In this document: positions 24,001 to 36,418 of the stretch, one piece after another
How the letters are laid out: each line of letters opens with the position of its first letter
How positions within the stretch are numbered: position 1 is the stretch's first letter
Origin: Antennarius striatus
Taxonomy: Eukaryota > Chordata > Actinopteri > Lophiiformes > Antennariidae
Reading direction: 5' to 3'
DNA: 64,000 nt
Assembly (NCBI RefSeq): GCF_040054535.1
Contig: NC_090784.1
Coordinates: forward strand, 15,327,501-15,391,500
Position numbers and translations under genes: made by a program
The notes under the pieces: model-generated
What the model was told of the DNA's origin: nothing
Database searches by the model: none
What the model saw: only the letters and a program-made list of their open reading frames with translations

Positions 24001-25780
24001 AGCTGTCCAGACTGACCTCCTGTATTTGTGAAACTTCGTCTGACAGCATCTTCAGGGTCTGCTGTTGTTTCTGCTGCTCTTGCTTACGTGCATCTAGATA
24101 AACCTGGAATAATGAAGGAGAGCAACGTGACCAAAAGAGTGACTCACAACCATTTATTATTTTCCCCCCGGGTAACACCCACCTTGATAATCTCCACCTG
24201 CTCCTCCGTGCCTTTGACTGGTTCGGGGGTCAGGGTCGTCCTGTCACTGGAGGGCTGCACCAGTGCAAACGCTCGGCCGATTGGCTGGAGAAGAGAGAGC
24301 AGAGGAGTTAACAGTGTGATGGAAGTAATAATGAATAATAATGAAATAAAGAAGTTACTGTGCGTTGCTGATGTTAAAGAGTCACAGCATTTCTCAGATC
24401 AGCGTCATAACACTTGAAAAGTGTAATTAAATTACTCTTTCAAATGGCAAATGTGATTTCATCGTGGACATTTTTATTACCTTTCTCCTAGAGATAAATA
24501 CTCCTGTTGGTATGTGACTAACTTTACACACATTTCACCATCAACATAACAATGCTCACCCATGAACATCTGCTGCTTCTTCAGAAGCCAAAGAATTCAG
24601 CTGTAACATTACGTAACTGATTTTCAGCTATTCCATTATTCTATGTAATTGGAGATGGCATCCATGGCATTTTTGTTAAGTTTCATTTTGTTCAGTTTAC
24701 GGACATGAATGTGGCGTGGTGCTCGTGTACAGTATATCCTCAGCTGATTCCTCATGATCACTGAGAGTATTAACATTCAGATCCAAATAGAGACGGTGAT
24801 GAGCACCTTCACCTTTAAAGGAAGTTGTACCACTGCTGACATTGTGAGCTACCCTCCCTCATATCTCAAAGCAAACTGGAACCACTCAATCCATTAACGA
24901 TGAAGATGGTATCGTGTTTGAATCTAGCACAGCATCTTCAACCCAACAATATATAATTTTGTTGCAAAATCATGTATTTAAACCATGTTTTCAGTCATGT
25001 CTTTTTTTTCCTCCTACAACAGTTCTGATTCCTACAACTTGGTCCACCCTCCTTGCTGCTGTTTGCAGCCCAGATGGGATCCTGATTTATTCTCAGGTGG
25101 AGGAAGTTCTTACCTTGTCCCTGTGCTGCTCTGAGCTCCGACCTGCCTGGTTCTGGTTGTGCAGCGTGAGGCGCAGTCGCCTGCACCCGTCCTGGAATAA
25201 AGAAACGCAATGAACAAAGGGGACGATGAAGTGCATCCACAAAGAGACTGTTATGTGATGGGGAGACAGTGGGAGACTATTTTGAGGGAGGAGAGTAGGA
25301 AAAAGAGGAGGAGAGACTGAGTCACAGTCACTGAGTGAGACGGAGAAGGAGGGAGAGACGGAGGGGTGTGAGCGTCAGAGTGAAAGCGAAGGTTTTTCAC
25401 AGCTGCACAGACACAGATTGTATTATTTAAATTGTGTGCAATGGACGTCAGAGGGGCTTTAGGCGGAAACCCTCCTGGCAATCCCAGCCAATTAGAAGAA
25501 GAGGCTGGATTTCTGGGAAAGTGGGAAGAAAATGTAATTTCAAGCAAGACGGAACATTTCCATGGTAACCAAACCTCACAGTGGCCACAAACAATCTGGA
25601 AAACCAACAATATGAGGGGGAGGTGACAAAACATTGTACAGCTGTAAAATAATAAAATAAAATACGTGTTTCAGAAATACACAAACCTCGCCAGCTTCTT
25701 TAACTCACAGGAGAGACGGCATTTTAACAGGAAATGGGTGTGTGTCCTCCAGCTCAGGGAACCCCCTTCTAAGCAATACC

Positions 25781-25844
<64 letters not shown>

Positions 25845-28800
25845 GAAGAGGTCAGAGACATTATGTAACTGAGTCCAGCCAACACATCTTGTTCTGTTTA
25901 CTTCCTGTGTCTTCACTGAGAGTTCTGAGACATGAAACAGGCAGCAACTCTGTCCTGCTGTTAAAAATCACAGACACACAAGCACACATAAAACCAGTCA
26001 GAAAGAGGATGACCAGTACGTGTTTCATATGCTGCATATTAAAATGCATGTCTTGTTTGAGCTGTAGCATATGGACGTAGAAGAGAAAACAAATAACCTC
26101 CAGGTCCACTGTGTAGTTTTAGTGCCACAAAATTTGTTGGATTAATTGGTCAGCAAAACAACTGACAAATAATTTAAGAACTTAAAGGCATGGCAAGAAA
26201 ATCTGTAATGTATTTTTTATTTGTAATCGTGCTAACAGGCAGACAAACAACAGAACCCACTGCTGAAGCCTGTTGGAGGCAATTTGCTAATATTTTGCCT
26301 CATTTTGGTCAAACATTTCTAAACATTTATTTTTAAAGATTTTTAGGCTCAAGGTGTGAGGCATTGTTTCTTTTCTATCTGCACTACGATGTCATAAAGT
26401 TAGTATGTTTATGATAATTTTGTCTTAATCCCCTGAACCATTAAACTGCTAAACTCCTCTCTGGGGGAGATGAAGACGAAGAAAGTCCACACGAGAGCTG
26501 AGGGATGACACACACAATACAGCAAAAACAATGCAAACACTATAGACATTTCACTATACCCATACTTAACTAGGCTTGTTTATTTATTTATTTATTTATT
26601 TATTTTTCTATACCTATTTTATGATTTTCTATTTGTATATTCTTGATGGGTTATTTATTAATCTTTCTATTTGGTGTTGTACTACTTTCTATGTGCTGGT
26701 GCTTTCTGTGTGCTTTTTCTGTGTTTTGTGTACTTACTGTGCTGTGGCCGACGGAGAAATTAATTTCCCTGATGGAACCTTCTTAAGGGATGAATAAAGT
26801 TATACTCTACTCTACTCTAGTCTAGAGATTTTTCATGGGTAATTTTAGGACCTGAAAAAAAAAAATCGGAAAATCAATAGTCATCTGATCAATACTCAAT
26901 GGGTGCAGCCCTATTTTTAAATCAAACTCAGTAAAAAGGATTTCTACTCCGTTTTGCTGTGTTGTGGTTATGTCAAATAGTCAGTGGACATGAATGTGTG
27001 TATTTTTCTAAATGAAATAATAAAACATAATGTAAGTCTATAGGGATGTTTAACACCATGTGTTAAACATCCTACAGAAAGCCTTTACTTCCAACTGGTA
27101 ATCAAGTAGTGGAGGATGAAGGAGAGAGGGACTGAAAAATGTAGGAGAAAACAAAAAGAGAAAAATAAGACCAATAAAAGTGAAGAAGCAGCCTGCAAAA
27201 AAAAAAAAAAAAAAAGCCAACAATTCTCTCAGATTACACCTGAAAGCTCTAATCAGGCTCAGTGATTATGGAGGAGAGGAGGTGGAGAGAACGACAGGAG
27301 AACCCCGATGGGGTTTGTAAGAAGGAGCCAATCGTTTCAAAACTCGTCTGACCCGTCACAGATACCAAACAATGACACGACTAATCCTGACTCTACCATT
27401 GACTATTTATCTTCTTTTATATCCAGACATGCACACAAAAATGTAGCCTGAACCACCATTGAGGATAACCTGTAATACTAGACTTCCAGGGAACACAGAC
27501 AAAAGGACCGGTTAGATGTGCTCATGGACGGTGACGAATGCCAGCGAGTACACACGTGGGAAAATACACACACGGATATACACAACAACACAAAACACAC
27601 ATTCCATTTAAAAAGGGCAGAAACCTGAAACTAAACTCTCTCTCTCACACACACACACACAGCATCCACACTGCTGGTGGCACCGATGCTTACAAAGGTT
27701 CATTGGATACAACCAGGCTGAAAGGCTTTACGGCTGTGAGGATGCCTTTGTTTTGGTCTTTGGCATCAGCAGGCCCGAGTTAAATTACCTGAGAAATGAC
27801 TACAAACCCTGGAATGTTGCTGATGAACAGAAGACCAAGTCCTTTAGAGCAGAAGGCCGTCCGATATAGACATGATGTCAGACGGTGTGATCAACCACAA
27901 CCTATTAAAAAAACCACACAACCTACGTTCCTCCTTCATCATCGATTAAGTCACCAGACCCTCTCAAGCGCTGCCAACCCACACCTGTCGCTCAGATGCC
28001 ATTTCTGTCCTCCGTCACACTGCATTATAAACACCAGCTATGTAAGGTGTGTGTATTGTTAGGATGTCAGTTCTAATGTGAGGGTAATAAAAGTCCCCCG
28101 TACATGCGTATGAAACTTACAGTGAGCATCTGAACAGGAACTTCACATAAACTGACTCATTAACTTAAAAAAAAAAAAAGATCAGGAAGTGTTTTAAAAA
28201 AAGATCAGATAAATATAAAAATAGTTTAAACAACAATCATTTCAAAGCCAGGTTTTAATAGTGAGATTATTTTAACAAGTAGTTTGTCTACGGAAGTCTG
28301 AGAAATTGGGATGCATTTTATAAACTAAACAATTAATGATTTATTAAAGGGAGTAGCTGGGACCAACTCTTAAGTACAAAATTCCCTAAAAGAAAAGGCT
28401 TCTCAGGAACTAGCCTTATCCACAAGACTTCAGTTAAAAATTAAGCAAATTCTGAAGGGAAGAGGCTGTTGGTGTTTTACCATCCCGCTCACACAGCCCT
28501 GGAATGTGACACTGACTGAATCATCCAGTGAAAACCACAACACCTAATAACAATAATCCAATCATCTCTCTGTGAAACTTTTTTCTGGTTTGAGCTGTAT
28601 GAAAACCAGGTGTCACTCCTCTACATAGACAAGTTCATATGTCAGCTTTGGCTCAGCCCCAGCCGGCTACGTCACACAGTCCTGAGTGAGATGATGACAA
28701 TAGATAAGCGGAATGTGACCACTAAACGTCTCGTGGTGTGATTTAATGGGTAAAAAAAAAAACAGTGCTCCCAGGATTTCGGAAATGAGGAAAGTTGGAC

Positions 28801-30252
28801 AGATGGTTTGAGAGAGGAGTAGAGAAGCATTCTCTAAAGACATCGACTTAAACATCTTCAAGGAACTTTCATAAAGTCCAGTGGACTGATTTAAACACCT
28901 CTGGATGACCTAACCTGGATGAATGAGAACCTCCACAGACAGGTTGTCCTGAGTCTCACATTATCATGAAGAAAGGCCTTATCCTGGACGTCCTCTCCTT
29001 TAGAGGTTTTTATCTCGGTTCTAGGAGTTACATTTATCACAAAACCACCACTGAGCGCCTTTCCTTATTACATCACACACATTCCTTCTCCTCATGTGTC
29101 CCCGTGGGGCTGATAAAACACCACAGAGACATTTTGGTGTTAATAATTTTCCCTGAACGGTCAATCAGGAATGCTGGAGGTGAAACGCCTCTGACGCTTG
29201 ATTTAGTCTGACCCAATATTCATATCAGATAAGTACAAGATGGATGTGAGTGACTATTTGACAACTGATAAGGATTTCTTTGCGTATTTACAAAACTGAT
29301 GGAAATGTAGTATCAGTTAATATTTGAAATGCCTGAAATTTAGAACAATATAGTTTCACATTTCCTCATGACACAATCTTCACACACACACGAGTGAGTT
29401 AATGAGGTGTGTGACTGCTCTTTAACCTGTTGTGTGTCATTAACAGTTACATAACAATATTTAAACATTTCATATGGAACACTGACATTACTGACATCAC
29501 AATATGTCACCACGCTCAGATTTTGTGTTCAATAACCCCCCGATTGAAACCGATCAAGAAGAAAGACTCTCTACAGAGATTGCTATCTGGAATGTGATCA
29601 GTAGAGCTGTCACTGAAGGAGTCTGCTGATAAGGCGAAAGTGTCGTGTTGCCTCGCAACCCCATAAACCTCAGGGCAGGTTAAACACTTTGCTTATTCAG
29701 GTGAAGTAAATGATTAAACCGACAATAAAACCCATCTACTGTTACGTGAGAGAGATGATCACTAATTTATGTGTAAGAGTAAACACAGGAATCAGGGCAT
29801 TAATCCTGTTTAAAACTTCACACATGGACAGGTGGTGCACTTGCTGCACATGCAAAGCTCTTACTGTCACAACTGTAACTGTAAGCCCTTCAGTGATGGG
29901 ACACAAGGCATCTTTGACAGGCACAGATGTTGTTGGACTAACTGGGATCTGGGGAAGGGGGTAGAAACTAATACTTTAATGACAACAAGACCAGAGAGTT
30001 CATAGTTAGAATATTTAAAACTGATGATGGCTTGAAGTATGGTGGTAGAATCATAAATTCACAGTTTCTCAGCTGATACGAGCAGAGGCATGTCAAATAA
30101 AAAATAAAATAAAACTTAAAACATATCTGAACTGATAAAGACACAAATGGATTTTTTTTTAAAAAAGCGCTCCTCATTTTGCCCGTGTAACTTACATATT
30201 CTTGTTGTTTGATGTCCTCAAATGTGCACAGACTTCTCGTCACTCCGTTCAT
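21064..30252 (-). CDS. tuft1: tuftelin 1
   Basis: Twelve coding exons on the minus strand: 30196-30252, 25114-25191, 24183-24284, 24017-24103, 23729-23779, 23522-23605, 22345-22455, 22003-22226, 21801-21906, 21624-21707, 21325-21419 and 21064-21136. Phases agree and give 383 residues against 390 in human. The start (MNGVTRSLCTFEDI) mirrors human MNGTRNWCTLVDV. The strongest match is the coiled coil LEKEVAVLKEKIHHLDDML followed by KSQQRKV.HMIEQLQNS, about residues 265-305, which is almost identical to human. The tail SKP.KPS....LPFIKVIE matches the human C-terminus. Tuftelin was described from enamel, but it is expressed widely, is linked to hypoxia and trafficking, and has coiled-coil partners. 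Intron 1 is 5 kb and every other intron is short. In human, TUFT1 is next to CGN, as here. Confidence 0.95.
25783..25842. repeat. (GT)n microsatellite
   Basis: Thirty uninterrupted GT units in tuft1 intron 1. Confidence 0.95.
26576..26820 (+). mobile_element. probable 3' end of a retrotransposon with a short tandem tail
   Basis: The sequence ends with 'aatttccctgatggaacc...gggatgaataaagtta' and then (CTCTA) repeats. This is the usual layout of fish LINE or SINE 3' ends: a 'ggatnaataaag' motif followed by a short tandem repeat. It starts with a (TTTA)n run. There is no coding part, so the family is not assignable. Confidence 0.5.
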
Positions 30253-30452
30253 CTTCAATCAACGCACAATTCTCCGTACACAAACAAACAAACAAACAAA
30301 TAAAAGAATAAATAAATAAATAAATAAAGGACGCGGACCGTTGAGGGAGATCGGAGTCTCTCTCCGGTACCAGCTGCTTTTTAATTCCTCACGCCGGTGA
30401 ACAGACCTGTGCGTTCATCTGCGGTTCCCTCCCCCGGTAGGAACTCGTCTCA

Positions 30453-30460
30453 TGACGTCA
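30453..30460. promoter_or_regulatory. perfect CRE palindrome upstream of tuft1
   Basis: TGACGTCA, about 200 bases upstream of the tuft1 ATG in a CpG-containing segment, is the consensus site for CREB/ATF factors. Its position suits the proximal promoter. Use in vivo is inference. Confidence 0.45.
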
Positions 30461-30479
30461 CGATGGGAGTGCCTCACCC

Positions 30480-33400
30480 CCCCCCCCCCCACACCCCAGT
30501 CCAGACCGAAACAGCCATACATGGAGGTGGAGCACTGATGGAAGGGCGTCCTGCCTCCAGTCAACTTTTATTTCTCATGCCTTCATTATCCTGACCTGTT
30601 GATTCTGTTCATTATAATTATAATCATGTTTGTGTCTTTTTTTCTTTTTTTTTACACTCCTACTGAAGCCTCCAGTGTTTGTTTCGCTCATCTATTATTC
30701 ATTCAGTTGGTTTGACGCCTCACTCAACCTGTTTGGGGCTCCTATCGGATTCCAAAGCAAGGGAGGGAGGGAAACTATCAAACTGGGTGATTTGAATCAC
30801 GTCATAAAGGTGTTGGACTGACCACCATAAGTACACAAATAGAATATCCAATTTCCAGCCAGACTTCCCTCAAAGTCTTCATAATGTTACACTTTTTTTT
30901 TTTAAATTATCACCCACCCCCTGATAAATGAAGAAGTTCCATGTATTCATGCATTCACTTAATCAAAAATAAATTCAGGGTCTTAAGGTGAGAATAGTCC
31001 TCAATCAACAGTATGATCTACCTGATTTTCATTTCAGTTTGTAGTTTAAATAGAAATACAAAATATACAATCCATATAAATAAAATAAATACAGATTTGT
31101 GAAATGTTTTTGAAACATGTAGGTCAACATTCTGCATTCATAAAGCTTAAAAACACACATTCATTTGGCAATAATCAGAAAACGTTTAAAAATTGTACGG
31201 AAATTGAATAAAATCACAGTAAGGAAAACACACTCAGATATGAAATATGATCAGGAATACAAAATAAACATCCATTTAACACATGTCACAAGTCGTATTT
31301 AACAAACGGTGTTTTTTTTAATTTTATTTCAGGTGTTTCTACAGCATTTATCTCTGTAAACAACATAATTCTAGCTGACTGAAAAACAGCAGAAACATGT
31401 GATGGAACACAGGAGACAGAGGGTAGGAGTCCAGCAGCAGCTGACCCAGCTTATTACAGGCCTCAAATTGGATCAGGACTTTAATGGCATTAATGGCTGC
31501 TGAGGAGCAAACAACAGCTCATCGAGGTAAATAAAGGATGACGCCAAATTAATTTATACTAGGAGCAGAAACTACAACACACAAAAAAACAACAACAAAT
31601 ACATAAATATTTCAAGGTAACTGTAATTCTGGTGTTTTAATCATTAATTTGGAATGAGGCTGTGTCATGGGATCGTTTCCATGGAAGCAGATCACCAACA
31701 AAACATCTAACACCTTCCTACGGTGTGTTTGCTGGGCACAGAGAAGAAATTATGTGTTTGCATCACACAGCTGAACACACCCAAACAGACCCACAGACCA
31801 GACAGTTACTAATGACGGGCTGTTTGTTTACATACGTTCATGTCTGTACATCTGAATCCTGCTGTTCACATGTATTTACACCAACACTACTCCTTAGCAT
31901 GGCACACAGTGAGTCATAAAAAAACTATTTTTGGTTTCACTGGGTCTAAAGTTATTCTGATTGTGTTTCCTGATTACAGCGTAGAGATGATTCACAAAAC
32001 AATACTTATTTCAACAACACCCAAATGAACAGGTCTGATCTAGTTCTATGGCCCCACATGATTTATAAGAATAGAACAATAATGTTGTACCCATTAAACA
32101 CTATAAAAAAATTTAAATAAATAAAAATAAAATGAGCAAAACCATGTCTGTGAACTTTATATCTGATAATTCTAATGACATTTGAGGACACTCAGGTCAC
32201 ATTCTCTCCATTTCTATTTTCATCTTTTCAACTTTCAATAAAAGTTTTGCAATTATATTCACCAGTATTACATTTCTGACAAAAGAGAGCATTTCACTGT
32301 AATTTCTTTAAAATAGCTAGTCTGACGGTTTCACCCTTTCCATCAGAAAATACCCAACAGATTAAAAAAGTGGTATGAACATTGGGCAACTATCAAAGAA
32401 GAATCTGATTTTTATTTGGCTTTTCCTTTCGTCTTTTTCTTGAGAACACTTTAAACCTTAAATTGAAGCGTATAAGATGTGACACATAAAAAGTTTAGGA
32501 TAACGAAAATTTATATTGATATCAAAATGATTCCAATAGGTTTTTTGTGGTCATGGTGTCATATTATGAGGGTGGAACCATCATGAGGCTAGTGCTTTAA
32601 GGTGCAGTAAGATACTGGGGGAACCGAGTTGCCTTGGCAGAGGTTTCCAGTCTTAGTGTGGTTTCCTCATCATTTCCACGATGCCCTATGTCATTTATTT
32701 CAAATTATATAGAAAAGGTTACATTGCCATGAAAGCGCAAGCTTCATTATATCTGAGCTACAGCATTTGAGCCTGAAGCAGTTGAATTTCCACATGTGGA
32801 AGACCAGGGCATTGATGGAAATACCTTCTGAACAACCACATGCAATGGCAAACACCATGATTTCAAAACGCAACACGCCCAGCTCTTGGCGAATCAGCTC
32901 TCAGTTTGAAATAACGCTTGAGAAAGATGGAATGATATGAAAACTCATTCCAGCCCACAGAAAGTATGCACGTTAGTATTTTGGAATCAATCCAAACGGT
33001 TGCTGTAGCCTACTGTGTTGACGCTGTACGGGTTTGGTTATACCGAGAGGATGTGTTATGTCATCAATACGCCTCTGGACCTTTTTCAAGGTGGGATATC
33101 TTGCAGCAAAAAAAAAAAACTTTAAAGAATTTTCAAGTTCAATTCCCAGCAATTGAGAGAGCAAGCGATCTTTGAAGATCAATCACACAATAGCACCACA
33201 GGAGGTGCAGAAAGTCCTTCACAATCGGAAAGAGGACAGTGCACTTCTGAGGAGCAGACGCTGTGGTGGTGCCTCAAAACATTCTAAAAACAGTCTCCTT
33301 ACAAAGAACTACAGGATGGAACGTAACACACGAGTAGATAAATGACCAGAGGAGCTGTCCAAGTCTCCTTACACGGTGCTGACCTTCATCTCTTGCCCAA

Positions 33401-36400
33401 AAGAAGAGAAAAAAAATGTCTGGAATTATGAAAAAGAAAAACACTTTGGCTTGAAGTATAAAGATGTGAATTTCTTCCCGCTACCATAAAGAGATTTTTC
33501 TTGGAATTAGAGATGAGTTGCAGGTATTATCAAAGGGTTTTTCTTCAGATATCAGGCTTTGGTTCACAGACATCTTACACTTCTGTTTTGAGTTTTGTGT
33601 TCCACACTGATCTCAGTCGACCCTACACATTCCATTTGTGCCTCACCCTGTGGTGATCCCGGCATTCATCATGACAGACAACTCCAAAATACAAGCTTTG
33701 TACACTTTATGCTTCAACAAACAAATCTTTGATGTATTGAGGGTGTGGAGTGTTTAGTTCCTGTCAAGGTGATCTGTATTTCTATGTTGATATGTGTAGA
33801 CAAAAACAGGATTGTAATGTTCACACACACCTGGATTAAGTGTGTGTGAAAAGAATGTCAAGGTAAATCTATGGGAAATCTGGTTTCGTTCACCAACAGA
33901 TCTGTTCAGTTGACCTCTGTCCCTGCTTGACATCACTGAATAAAAATTAAAAATAAGCTTGTGAAACGAATTATTTGTATTCAGAGGAATACAGTTGTAC
34001 AACCACAGCTTCGGTTCTAGTTTGTCTATTAGAGTTTTCTCTATTATGGTCAAACGTGTTATTTGACAGCTGTGCTACAGAGAACGCTTGAATCGGTATT
34101 ATTTATCCGCAGCTGTGAAAACAATACTCATGCATGAATGTGTCTAAGCAGGAACAGAGTAGACTTGTATCAACAGATTAGCCTCCTCTGCATGATCCTT
34201 AAAACAGATACAAACAAAAGCAACTCTGCATCAAGAGATAAGAGGACAAAACAGTAAAAACAGCAGCATTCAGCTGTGGCAGGTCAGCACATTCTTTTAT
34301 GAAAACTAACAATACAGGTCATGTAATGCGTTTGAGAGGATACTCTGGCTTGACTGTGACACATGACAAAGATGCTGTCCATGGGGGCTGTGCACAACAA
34401 AGGAAGGTATGTGTTGTTAAGAGGTAATGTTATAGAAGAATCTAAAGTCTTCTATTTGACTTCTTTTGGCTTAATTTTTTATTTTTTTTGGGTGCCACTA
34501 CTTCCTGCTCTTTATCTTGCTCTACAGCTGTTAGAAGTGCCTCTACACTAAACAACTTCCTGCTGTGTCAGAAAACAAGGGAGGTGGCACAGAACCAAAA
34601 CGATAAAACTGTGGGCCAGAAATGTGAACAATGAACTGATGCTTTTCTGAAACCTTTCACACCATTATTTTTTGATTTGTTCATTTTTGATAGTTATTTT
34701 AAACATCAATTACAGCTACTTTAAGTATTTTTTTTTTAATTCTTGTACTCTCAAGCCAAGAACTTAACCACTATAGACACATCACATATCTTCTGATGTA
34801 GAAATGATGCATACTATTACACATTAATTGTAATCTGGTTTCGTGATATGTTTTATTTCCTCCAACAGTGATCTTTTCTAAGGTATCCATGCGACCTTCA
34901 TGAGAACACACAGATGGTGCGATTACATAAATGTGCAGAACTATAACCATGAATTAAAAAGCCCTATTGATTACCATGTGGTAACTGTTACAAAGACAAA
35001 CTATGCAATGCAATAGGTTCACGGTTACCTTATAGAGAACAAAAAGGTATATAATCATAATATGAAAATTTTCCATTCAGAAACAATATTCATAAACAGG
35101 GTGTCTCATATCTAACAATAATTAAGAACCTGTGTGACTGAAAAGGCAAAAACATTACATTGGATCAGAATGTAATATAATATAGAGCCATTTGATTGTT
35201 GAACCAGTGCACAAAAATCAAATAACAATCTACAAATGTTAAACAAAACTATCAAAATTAAGATAAGAAAATTACAAGTAAAAATATTTTTAAGGGACTG
35301 TAATTAAGTTCTTGGTACAAAAATACATACCAAGAACTTGCTATAAAGGAATGCATAGACTTTGTGCAGCTTCAAAAAAAACATTTTTTTCTCGACAGGA
35401 ATATATTTTGGCTGTTTGTTTGTGTCGAATGTGCAAAGCCACTGCTAATCAGTGTGTCGCCTTCCTGACAAAGGATCTCAGGTGTAAACAACAAAACCAA
35501 AATGATGAACTTTTACAGAGAAACATTCTCAGTAGAAAAGACTCAACATTAAGTAAAACACATTAAAACTTAATGTGACATTTCTAATACATCTAGTCTC
35601 TGTGTTTCAGACAATATTAGTGCCTTACTATCATTAGGTGCACTGTGGGCCATTACTAATGATCCTTGACAAATGAAGTTACAGTTTATGAGTGAGAAAC
35701 TCTATTTTGTGTTACGTAAACAAACTCATGACTTTTGTTTGTATGAGTCATTTGCAGCACTTTAACCATCAGATTTGGTAGGGAAAAGAAAATCAGTGAA
35801 AGAATTACAGTATAGCAGGCTCTCTTCAAATCACAAGCGGCGATCATGAATGCAATCAATCTCAGCATTAGATCCTTGATTTCGGAAGTGCTATCAAGTG
35901 TTTCTACATCGTACGGCAGAGTTTGTGGGTTCAGTGAATTGGTGACTGTTAAAGAACAGTAAAGAAATGATGAGACTCTTTTGTATCATTCAGTGAAAGT
36001 CAACCTTGGTACCATACCTGTATCAGAATCAAAACCATGAAATGGCTTGACATACTCACTTTAAACCCAAATTTGAGAGGTATTTTCTGTTTTTATTTCA
36101 CTGTACAACAAACGGTTTCTCCTGGAAATGTAGCTAAATACTTTGTTTGGTAGTGAGATGTTAGATAAATGGAGTTCTTCCAGCCATACCATAGAGTACG
36201 TCTGTATACGTTGTGACAGAAGGAAATTTGGAGAAAAAAGTACAAAGGATGTTTTGTTTCCTTCAATTCACTGCAGTGTGGAAAGTATTTCCCAGCTAAC
36301 CTCTACAATATTCCATTAACTCAGGGGTCCATGTATGGTCCATAATGCACATCGCTCTGCAGCAGGCCTGCCATTTCCTTACATTTTCCCACCCTCATCC

Positions 36401-36418
36401 TGCACCCGAGACGTCTTC
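30480..36418. other. intergenic between tuft1 and cgn; includes cgn 3' UTR
   Basis: No splice-supported coding sequence, RNA gene or clear transposon was found in this AT-rich 6 kb. The part next to 36418 must hold the cingulin 3' untranslated region. An AATAAA on the minus strand at 36092-36097 is one candidate end, about 320 bases after the stop. A C-run of 14 at 30477-30490 is the only striking simple repeat. Confidence 0.5.

Larger units (their letters stand above)
25192..30195 (-). other. tuft1 intron 1: repeats, no further gene seen
   Basis: Contains the GT tract at 25783, the LINE-like tail at 26576-26820, an A-run near 27197 and short AC runs. I find no coding exon, RNA gene or other clear element in the remainder. 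Confidence 0.6.
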